In this document: in pieces, positions 57,754 through 64,000 of the stretch
Layout of the letters: the number at the start of each line of letters is the position of its first letter
Numbering within the stretch: position 1 is the first letter of the stretch
Assembly: GCA_041390905.1 (NCBI GenBank)
Contig: JAWKPA010000012.1
Span: forward strand, 1,736,001-1,800,000
Direction: 5' to 3'
From: JACKCD01 sp041390905
GTDB lineage: Bacteria > Chloroflexota > Anaerolineae > Promineifilales > Promineifilaceae
Length of the DNA stretch: 64,000 bases
Notes under the pieces: model-generated
Databases searched by the model: none
The model's input: only the letters and a program-made list of their open reading frames with translations
Told to the model about the DNA's origin: nothing
Made by a program: the position numbers and the translations under genes

Positions 57754-59232
57754 ATGAAGCACTACGGATGGCTGCTGCTGGCGGTGGTGGCAGGGATGAC
57801 GCTTTTTTTGCTGGCGGCGCGGTCGGCTGGCGGGCTTGGCTTTCCGCTGGATGATGCCTGGATTCACCAAACGTATGCGCGAAATGTGGGAATTAACGGC
57901 CGTTGGGAATACGTTTCCGGTCAACCCAGCACCGGTTCCACCGCCCCGCTGTGGACGCTGCTGCTGGCTGTTGGCTACCTGCTGCGGTTGCCCCATTTGC
58001 TGTGGGCCTATCTGCTGGGCAGCGGGCTACTGCTGGCAACGGGCTGGCTGGGGATGCAACTGTGGCGGCAGCTTTGGCCGCAATGGGCGCAATTTGACTG
58101 GGCGGCGGGGGTAGTGCTGGTGCTGACCTGGCCGCTGCTGTGGGCAGCCGCCAGCGGCATGGAAACGCTGCTCTTCACGGCGCTGGGCTTGCTCATTTGC
58201 TACCTCTATTTGGCAAAGCTGGAACTTTCGCCACTGCTGGGGTGGCTGTGTGGCCTGCTCATGCTGGTGCGCCCCGACGGGGTGGTCTTGCTGATAGCCC
58301 TCCTTCTCCTCCACCCCCTACGCCCCACACCCCACACCCCGCGTCCCACGCTTCTTTTTGCCCTGGCACTTCTCCTCCCACTCATCCCTTACTTCTCCTT
58401 TAATATGTGGAGCAGCGGCCAGCTTTGGCCGACGACGCTTTATGCCAAGCAGGCTGAATATGCGCCGCTGCTGGCGCAGCCACTGCTGTGGCGGCTGTGG
58501 CAGGTGACGCTGGTGAGCCTGGGCGGGGTGGCGGCCGGGCGCGGCATGAGCAGCCCCCATTTGTTATTGCTGCCGGGCATCATGACGGCCGTTTGGCGTT
58601 TGGGGCAGCAGCGGCGGTGGGCGCAGTTGTTGCCACTGCTTTGGGCGGGGGGGCATTTGCTGCTGTATGCGTGGCGGTTGCCGCTGGTTTACCAACATGG
58701 GCGCTATTTGCTGCCGACGGTTCCGGTTTGGGTGCTGCTGGGGTTGGCGGGGTGGGGGTGGCTGTTAAGTCAAACCAACGGCCGTTTTTCCCGCATTGTG
58801 CGTCAAACGGCCGTTCTTAGCTTTGGCATTGTGCTGCTCTTTTTCCTGCTGCAAGGGGCAGTGGCCTATGGGCGGGACGTGGCCTTTATTGAGGGGGAGA
58901 TGGTGGTGGCGGCGCGGTGGCTGGCGGCGAACACGGAGCCGGATGCGCTGGTGGCGGCGCATGATATTGGGGCAATTGGCTATTTTGCCGAACGGCCGTT
59001 GCTGGATCTGGCCGGGCTGCTTTCGCCAGAGGTGGTTCAGCTGCTGCCCAACGAGGCGGCTCTGGTGGCGCACGCCTTGTCGGCGGGGGCGGATTATTTG
59101 GTGACGGCACCGGGCTGGCCGTATGAAGCGTTGGGGGGGCGGGGAACGGTCGCTTACCAGACGAATTTTGCTTGGACACGGGAGCAGGGTTGGGAAAATA
59201 CGGCCGTTTATCGGCTGGCTGCTGACCCCTGA
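57754..59232 (+). CDS. Polytopic membrane protein, GT-C-like
   Basis: 492 aa, ~10-11 helices. First loop LGFPLDDAWIHQTYARNV (acidic DD as in GT-C catalysis), then RWEYVSGQPSTGSTAPLW, a pattern recurring in bacterial mannosyl/arabinosyltransferase-like proteins. C-terminal soluble part VAAHDIGAIGYFAERPLLD. A Pro/His-rich loop at 58316-58350 derives from a CCCCACACC run. Likely last gene of the 52.9-kb cluster. Confidence 0.75.
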   Translation: MKHYGWLLLAVVAGMTLFLLAARSAGGLGFPLDDAWIHQTYARNVGINGRWEYVSGQPSTGSTAPLWTLLLAVGYLLRLPHLLWAYLLGSGLLLATGWLGMQLWRQLWPQWAQFDWAAGVVLVLTWPLLWAAASGMETLLFTALGLLICYLYLAKLELSPLLGWLCGLLMLVRPDGVVLLIALLLLHPLRPTPHTPRPTLLFALALLLPLIPYFSFNMWSSGQLWPTTLYAKQAEYAPLLAQPLLWRLWQVTLVSLGGVAAGRGMSSPHLLLLPGIMTAVWRLGQQRRWAQLLPLLWAGGHLLLYAWRLPLVYQHGRYLLPTVPVWVLLGLAGWGWLLSQTNGRFSRIVRQTAVLSFGIVLLFFLLQGAVAYGRDVAFIEGEMVVAARWLAANTEPDALVAAHDIGAIGYFAERPLLDLAGLLSPEVVQLLPNEAALVAHALSAGADYLVTAPGWPYEALGGRGTVAYQTNFAWTREQGWENTAVYRLAADP

Positions 59233-59322
59233 ATTGGCGGAAAATTGATGAATGGAGCGTGAAAAGATTGCTTTCGTAAGGAAAAAAGGAACTAAGGTAC
59301 CATATGATTTAGACGTGCTGCC

Positions 59323-59352
59323 TTGTTTGGGTTTTGCTTTTCATGGTATACT
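59323..59352 (+). promoter_or_regulatory. Probable promoter of the two-component pair
   Basis: TTGTTT (4/6), 18 bp, TATACT (5/6). About 100 nt of leader before GTG 59460. Confidence 0.5.
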
Positions 59353-59459
59353 GCCGTCAACTTATCCCAAACACGTGGTACACAAATGAGAGCTAAAATG
59401 TGACCAATGTTTGTACAAAACCTGCATAGCAAAATTATACGCAAAATAAAGAGGTTACA

Positions 59460-60152
59460 GTGGAACCAATCAGGATTCTTATCGTAGACGATCATCCCGT
59501 TTTCCGTCAGGGGTTGTGTGATGTATTAGAAACAGACATGCATATGGAAGTTGCTGGTGAGGCGGCTGATGGCGAAGTTGCCATTGAGATGGCTCATGAA
59601 TTGCGCCCGGATGTGATTTTGATGGATATTAACCTGCCTACCATCAATGGGCTACAGGTGACGCGCAAAATCAAGACGCAGTTGCCTAATTTAAAAGTCG
59701 TGATGATCACTGGTTATGATGATGTTGAGCAGGTGTTTCATGCGCTGCGGGCTGGGGCTTCGGCCTACTGTTCCAAGGATGTGCCACCAGAGGCATTGAT
59801 TAAGACGGTAACGGCCGTTCATGAAGGGAATTATGTGGTAGATGACCGGGTGATGAATTATGATGAGATTATTGCCTGGACTGAGCAGAAAATCGGACGT
59901 TTTAACGGTTCCCTGACCAGTGAATCTGACGATTTGTTTGTGCCGCTTTCGCCGCGTGAAATGGAAATTTTGGAGCATGTGACGAAGGGGTTGAGCAATA
60001 AGGAAATTGCATTTAAATTGGGGATTAGCCACCAAACGGTGAAGAACCACATGACGGCGATTTTGCGTAAGCTGCGTGTGGAGGATCGCACACAAGCGGC
60101 CGTTTATGCTTTGCAGCATGGATGGGTTCGCCTGGATGGTGCGCGTGGCTAA
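59460..60152 (+). CDS. NarL/FixJ-family response regulator
   Basis: 230 aa, GTG start 59460 preceded by AAGAGG. Receiver: ILIVDDHPVFRQGLCDVLE, phospho-Asp in DVILMDINLPTINGL, VMITGYDDVEQV, Lys in YCSKDVPPEAL. Output: LSPREMEILEHVTKGLSNKE followed by IAFKLGISHQTVKNHMTAIL, the LuxR-type HTH. A somewhat long linker (~45 residues) contains a predicted helix. Partner kinase is the next gene, 32 bases downstream. Confidence 0.95.
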   Translation: MEPIRILIVDDHPVFRQGLCDVLETDMHMEVAGEAADGEVAIEMAHELRPDVILMDINLPTINGLQVTRKIKTQLPNLKVVMITGYDDVEQVFHALRAGASAYCSKDVPPEALIKTVTAVHEGNYVVDDRVMNYDEIIAWTEQKIGRFNGSLTSESDDLFVPLSPREMEILEHVTKGLSNKEIAFKLGISHQTVKNHMTAILRKLRVEDRTQAAVYALQHGWVRLDGARG

Positions 60153-60184
60153 TTTGCCCTCAAAAAAGTTGTCTGGAAGGATGT

Positions 60185-61255
60185 ATGGTTGAAAAAACGG
60201 CCGTAAAAGAGACAGCAACCTTCGCTGGGTTTTTAGAAGAAGCATACAAAGATTTTGAGCAAACACAGCGTGACTTGCGTGAAATTGACATTCTAATTAA
60301 ACAAAGCTCGGCAGAAGTTGAGCGGCTTGCCCAGCGTAATGCCCAAGCTACCAAGCATTTACACGATCTAAACACCAACTTTGAAACCCTACCCCGCGAA
60401 GATATTCGGCAGGCGTATGAAAACCTGAATAACGTGCAGCAGCGTCTATTTACCATGCGCGGCCAACTGGAAAAGCTGCAAAGCGACCAGAGGAACCTGG
60501 AGCGTTTGGCAGAGTTTCAGCGGCGCTTGATTGAGTTGACAGACGGAGAACTGCCTGCGGCTCCCCAAGCGAAAAAGAGCCGCCGCGTTGATGATCAGTC
60601 GGATGTGATTCGTGTGATTCAGACCGAGGAAGCTGCCCGGCAAAGCCTGGTGCGCCGGATGCACGATGGCCCCGCTTCGTCCTTAAGCAACTTTATTTTG
60701 CAGGCCGAGATTTGCCAACGTTACTTTGATGTGGATGCTGTGCGGGCGCGACAAGAGCTAAATGCTTTAAAAAGTGCTGCTGCCACCACATTTGGACAGG
60801 TCAAGGATTTTATCTTTGACCTACGCCCCATGATGCTTGATGATTTGGGTGTCATCCCCACCTTGCGCCGTTATGTTGAATCGGTACAAGAAAAGAGCGG
60901 GCTAAATGTTCCCATTACCGTCACCGGGGTTGAGCGCCGCCTGGAAAGCCACATTGAGGTGGCTGTTTTCCGTGGGGTGCAGCAACTGCTTAACAATGCG
61001 ATGATGCACGCCCAAGCCACACAGATTCAGGTTTCACTGGATTTGGCACCAGAATTGGTGACGGTTGTGGTGGAAGATAATGGGCGTGGTTTTGCTGTAG
61101 ATGAGGCTTTGTCGCGCAATAATCAGCGGATTGGGCTAAGTACGCTGCGGGGTCGCATTGAGATGTTGGGGGGAGAAATGAAGATATTCAGCGGGCTGGG
61201 GCAGGGGACGCGGGCTGAATTTGCCATTCCATTGATGGCTCAACTGGAGTTTTAG
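60185..61255 (+). CDS. Cytoplasmic sensor histidine kinase, HisKA_3/NarX type
   Basis: 356 aa from ATG 60185 (GGAAGGATGT upstream). No transmembrane segment. Residues ~10-130 form coiled coil (YKDFEQTQRDLREIDILIKQ, AYENLNNVQQRLFTMRGQLE). Phospho-acceptor RQSLVRRMHDGPASSLSNFI with HDGPA, then VKDFIFDLRPMMLDDLGVIP, the N-box LLNNAMMHAQAT and VEDNGRGFAVDEALS. All residues needed for phosphotransfer to the NarL protein at 59460 are present. It senses a cytoplasmic or partner-delivered signal through its coiled coil; inferred. Confidence 0.93.
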   Translation: MVEKTAVKETATFAGFLEEAYKDFEQTQRDLREIDILIKQSSAEVERLAQRNAQATKHLHDLNTNFETLPREDIRQAYENLNNVQQRLFTMRGQLEKLQSDQRNLERLAEFQRRLIELTDGELPAAPQAKKSRRVDDQSDVIRVIQTEEAARQSLVRRMHDGPASSLSNFILQAEICQRYFDVDAVRARQELNALKSAAATTFGQVKDFIFDLRPMMLDDLGVIPTLRRYVESVQEKSGLNVPITVTGVERRLESHIEVAVFRGVQQLLNNAMMHAQATQIQVSLDLAPELVTVVVEDNGRGFAVDEALSRNNQRIGLSTLRGRIEMLGGEMKIFSGLGQGTRAEFAIPLMAQLEF

Positions 61256-61392
61256 TAGGCTAGAATTTACCAGGGTTGATAGATAGCGTGTGACCCTTTG
61301 CAAAAACAGGTGTCTTTTATTAACAGAAAGTTAGTTTTTGCCCTCTTTTATGAGCAAATGGCTTTGTTCTGATGAGAGTTCAAAGATATAAT

Positions 61393-61421
61393 TTGAAAAA
61401 GTTTTTCACAAACGTTACAAT
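61393..61421 (+). promoter_or_regulatory. Pilin promoter
   Basis: TTGAAA (5/6: one mismatch), 17 bp, TACAAT (5/6), then ~105 nt AT-rich leader to the pilin. Another TATAAT lies at 61387-61392. Confidence 0.6.
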
Positions 61422-61531
61422 GTTATTGGCTTGAAAGAAGTAGCATATAAGCTGATTGAGTAGTTCGTAGCTAACAAAGTCGTCTGTCTCATCAGATAAT
61501 CCTGTAAATTTTCACAAGGAGGTAAAGGCAA

Positions 61532-61693
61532 ATGTTGTTTCTGAAGCGTGAGCGTGGTCAAGGTTTAGTCGAATATGCCTTGGTGCTCGTTTTGGTAGCT
61601 GTTGTGGTAATCGCCATTTTGACCCTTTTGGGGCCTCAAATTGGTAATGTATTTAGCCAGATTACGTGTGGCCTGGATACAGCTTGTTCGTAA
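61532..61693 (+). CDS. flp: Flp/Fap-type pilin subunit
   Basis: 53 aa, below usual gene-calling cut-offs but convincing: AAGGAGGT 8 nt upstream of ATG 61532, own promoter and own terminator. MLFLKRERGQGLVEYALVLV: prepilin peptidase site after the short basic leader (before or after the Gly at RGQG), then Gly-x-x-Glu+5 (GLVEY) and a continuous hydrophobic helix (LVAVVVIAILTLLG). C-terminal Cys pair CGLDTAC may form a disulphide. No tad/cpa machinery is in this window. Alternative: a pseudopilin. Confidence 0.9.
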   Translation: MLFLKRERGQGLVEYALVLVLVAVVVIAILTLLGPQIGNVFSQITCGLDTACS

Positions 61694-61746
61694 GTTTCTG
61701 TTTTTTCATCGTTAAATCTATCTAGAAACCTATTGATTATATAAGG

Positions 61747-61780
61747 AAAAGACCCCGTCATTCTGACGGGGTCTTTTTTT
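61747..61780. terminator. Bidirectional terminator between pilin and secreted protease
   Basis: AAAAGACCCCGTC-ATTCT-GACGGGGTCTTTT, 13-bp stem, T7 on plus, T4 on minus. Serves both convergent genes. Confidence 0.9.
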
Positions 61781-61782
61781 GC

Positions 61783-64000
61783 CTAGTTGCTGAACAATGC
61801 GATGGCAAAAATGCCGTCGTTTTCGGGAAAACCGGAGAGAACGTTGCTGTCTGCGGCTGTGGTGCTGCCTGGGACAAGGTTCCATTCGCTGCGTGTGGTG
61901 GTTAATTGCAATAGGCGTAGGTTCTCCTCGATGTGAGGATCAGCATTTAGTAGTTGGGTGCAAACGGCCGTTAATTTCTCCCTTCCCTCCTCCCCTGCTA
62001 ACAGATATTGTTGGAAGTCCCGTGCTAAACCAACGACGTCGCTATTGTAAGAACGGTTCTCTGCCTGAAAAATTGAGGCAGTTACCACTTGGCAAACATC
62101 CAGGTCATCGTAGCTCATGGTGATTGCGCCGTCTTTGGTGGCCGAGCAAGTGCCATTATCTAGCGGAATGTCCTGGATGAGGACAGGGGGCGAGACAAAG
62201 CCTTGTACTTCGTTAGGAACGGCCGTTTGTAAAGCCGTATCATTGGCAACAGGCATATAGGCTACTAGCCCGCTGCACTCTTCATCCCAATTTGTTTTGG
62301 CATTCATGCCCAATGTGCGGGTTTGGTTGCCATCTTGCAGGGGGGCGTGAGCGCAGCCACCGCCAGGGCCAGCACCCGCTCGTCCAATCTCAATCCAGCG
62401 AATAAGTTCAGGGTTGCCTGTAGGTTTGTCTGTTCGTACCCACAGCCGCAGCAGGCTGTAAGAGGGGAAACTGCCGCCCAGTTCTGCCGCTGAAATAGTT
62501 AGATGATATTGACCGGGATCCCCGTTGGCGATTTCCCGTGAGCCATAGCATTTGCTGCCTGAGCTGAGAACGACAGGTGTACAAAGCTGCGCCAAAACCG
62601 GGCCGGCCGCTGGCTGATCCAGGCCGAGGATGAGGGTTATTTCGTCAATAACGGCCGTTTGTGTGCTAGCATCGGCCATATGTGCCTTGTACTGAACCTG
62701 CAAATGTGGTCTCCAACTGTTATGGAGTAGATTGACATCAGGTGATGGCAATGTGTCTGTGTAGCTAAAGGCATCTACTTGGTAAAGCGGGTTCAGCGTG
62801 GGCGCAAACTGATTTACACCAACATAAAGAGATTCCTCACTGCTCTTTAAAGGGACGCCCAGTAAGGTTAGCAGTCCACGTTGGCTCTCATCACCGGGAT
62901 AGAGCATGGTGCTGCCCTGGTACAAGATACTGGTTGCCACATCCGATTGCGATTCATGTTGCACGGTGTAGAGTTGTGCCAGTAGTTGGCTGGGTAGCAG
63001 TTCATCGAGTGTGCCTGGTGAAGCAACCACATTTACCGTTGGTTCATTGGCCGGTGTAGTCAATGCGGACGAAGCGGGCTGTGGTTTGATGAGATAACGG
63101 GCAAGCGTGAGTTTGGTATCTGTGGAATCTGGTGCCTGTAGTATGCCTGGTGTGGCAGCACCTTGCCAGAAAAACCATTTGCTAAGCGTTTGCCCATCAG
63201 ATTCCTGGTGAACCGCATTTTGCTGGGTCAGGTTGCACTGGTCAGAGGCTTTGTCACCCCATAGTTCAGTGCGCTGGCTGTCGTATTGCCAATCCATTAT
63301 GGAGGCCGTGCAACTGGTATCCCCATGGGGGCAGGTACAATAAGCAGGCTTGTTGTCTAGCGTCAAATATTCATCATAGAGAAACAGGGCATAATGACCC
63401 CATTCGTGGGCAAGGGTACGAAAGCCATCAGATGCGTTCCAAAGACCTGTCTTGGGGCCATTTTTGCTCCAGCCACGCCCCAGCATAATGTGGCCGGGAT
63501 AAAAGATGAGGTCATCAAAGGTTGGATGAGCGGTAAGAGGGTGCTTAACGGCCGTTTTCACCATTCCCCCTATATTCGCCGATGGTCGTCGGTCATTGTC
63601 TGCCAGCACCCGAAAATCAGCTTCATTCCACATTTCCCCATTGGTATAAATCTGGACATTGCCAAAAAGCATCTGCCCATTTGTTGCATCATACAAATAG
63701 CTACTGGCTCTGGCAAAAGCAGCAGTAAGCGAGGCGACATTACTGCTGCTTTGCAGCGTCACGACACTGCTTTCACCGCTTGGCTCCCACGCCAGGCTGA
63801 CGATTGGGTTAAATACAACGAGCAGTTGGGCGGTAATATGGATGGTGCCTGATGACGCATCCTGAGCAGTTGTGCTTCCGGGCATCCAACTTGTTTTAAA
63901 AGTGTCATACCCTGGTGCGGTGGCTGGCTGTGGCTGTAAAGCCGTCACATAACGGCAAGTGGCAGGCCAGGATGTGGCTTTCCCCTGGTCATCAGTGCGA
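61783..64000 (-). CDS. Secreted zincin-like metalloprotease, 5' end beyond window
   Basis: Open to the window edge on the minus strand (739 codons seen); the GTG at 63948 is internal, since sense codons continue upstream to the edge (DDQGKATSWPATCRYV). Zinc motif FRTLAHEWGHYALFLYDEY (HEWGH with the DEY that in CLCA-type proteases supplies an Asp ligand), a nearby Cys-rich CTCPHGDTSCTASIMDWQY, then a long beta-rich region. The order resembles the metalloprotease domain of calcium-activated chloride-channel regulator (CLCA) proteins. The upstream part probably has signal and repeats. The 13-bp terminator ends both this gene and the pilin. Confidence 0.75.
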   Translation of the reverse strand, partial: RTDDQGKATSWPATCRYVTALQPQPATAPGYDTFKTSWMPGSTTAQDASSGTIHITAQLLVVFNPIVSLAWEPSGESSVVTLQSSSNVASLTAAFARASSYLYDATNGQMLFGNVQIYTNGEMWNEADFRVLADNDRRPSANIGGMVKTAVKHPLTAHPTFDDLIFYPGHIMLGRGWSKNGPKTGLWNASDGFRTLAHEWGHYALFLYDEYLTLDNKPAYCTCPHGDTSCTASIMDWQYDSQRTELWGDKASDQCNLTQQNAVHQESDGQTLSKWFFWQGAATPGILQAPDSTDTKLTLARYLIKPQPASSALTTPANEPTVNVVASPGTLDELLPSQLLAQLYTVQHESQSDVATSILYQGSTMLYPGDESQRGLLTLLGVPLKSSEESLYVGVNQFAPTLNPLYQVDAFSYTDTLPSPDVNLLHNSWRPHLQVQYKAHMADASTQTAVIDEITLILGLDQPAAGPVLAQLCTPVVLSSGSKCYGSREIANGDPGQYHLTISAAELGGSFPSYSLLRLWVRTDKPTGNPELIRWIEIGRAGAGPGGGCAHAPLQDGNQTRTLGMNAKTNWDEECSGLVAYMPVANDTALQTAVPNEVQGFVSPPVLIQDIPLDNGTCSATKDGAITMSYDDLDVCQVVTASIFQAENRSYNSDVVGLARDFQQYLLAGEEGREKLTAVCTQLLNADPHIEENLRLLQLTTTRSEWNLVPGSTTAADSNVLSGFPENDGIFAIALFSN

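Larger units (their letters stand above)
326..63556. repeat. Highly iterated palindrome AACGGCCGTT dispersed over the whole window
   Basis: By-eye count about 105 copies of ACGGCCGT, about 90 of them full AACGGCCGTT; first at 326-335, last at 63547-63556. Most lie inside genes and are read in all three phases (NGRF/L, TAV, RPF/L). None occurs from 38648 to 46897. It contains the EagI/HaeIII-type core CGGCCG. Details are given as findings. Confidence 0.9.

Noticed and set aside
1..64000. tRNA, rRNA, phage or transposase genes
   Set aside because: Looked for CCA-ended cloverleaf arms, rRNA-like stretches, DDE/HUH motifs and phage structural genes; none recognised by eye.

Overview
Chromosomal segment of a bacterium, most likely a Chloroflexota (Anaerolineae/Ardenticatenia-like) species. 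This lineage call is inference. It rests on long secreted proteins with Thr/Pro linkers of the TNTP type, many in-frame hairpin repeats, GTG/TTG starts, Flp-type pilin and HisKA_3/NarL signalling, and on the absence of outer-membrane genes. There are about 52 protein genes. I see no rRNA, tRNA, CRISPR array, phage gene or insertion sequence.

Layout. 0-5.5 kb: partial nucleotide-sugar dehydrogenase, a secreted beta-helix/discoidin protein and a GH99-like/LysM surface protein. 5.5-14.2 kb: SppA-like protease, two unknown proteins, beta-carbonic anhydrase, TMEM175-type channel, histidine phosphatase, metallophosphoesterase and a 1206-residue beta-propeller protein. 14.3-18.1 kb (minus): lipoprotein, metallo-beta-lactamase-fold protein, and an azlC-azlD-kinase operon. 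18.2-21.5 kb: three genes that read as carnitine/betaine-CoA catabolism. 21.5-31.5 kb: GT2 synthase, regulator + MFS pair, VOC protein, zinc-ribbon/MBL protein, a DddP-like M24 enzyme (possible DMSP lyase), DinB protein, UDP-sugar dehydrogenase. 31.9-39.3 kb: large secreted P-domain protein, DinB, MutY, TPR protein, HExxH protein. 39.4-46.5 kb: complete oppABCDF peptide importer with a perfect consensus promoter, a ~400-nt leader and intrinsic terminators. 46.5-52.5 kb: response regulator with C-terminal roadblock-like domain, RimK-like ligase, orphan DNA methyltransferase, and an 883-residue fusion of NapH-like membrane iron-sulphur protein, ferredoxin and NADH-dependent reductase. 52.9-59.2 kb: polyprenol-phosphate glycosyltransferase, methyltransferase and three polytopic GT-C-like proteins. 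59.4-64 kb: NarL/histidine-kinase pair, a 53-residue Flp pilin, and a partial secreted zincin.

Two window-wide signals stand out. First, the 10-bp palindrome AACGGCCGTT is repeated roughly 90 times (about 105 copies of its 8-bp core by eye) on a background expectation of one or two cores. It lies mostly inside genes, like HIP1 of cyanobacteria, and is absent from an 8.25-kb stretch covering the opp operon. Second, at least a dozen families of hairpin-forming, internally repetitive elements fill intergenic spaces. Several of them lie in frame inside protein genes (metallophosphoesterase, AzlC, MutY C-terminus, GH99-like N-terminus), resembling the palindromic elements known in Rickettsia. Several genes also have a -10 box only 6-9 nt from the start codon, predicting leaderless mRNAs.
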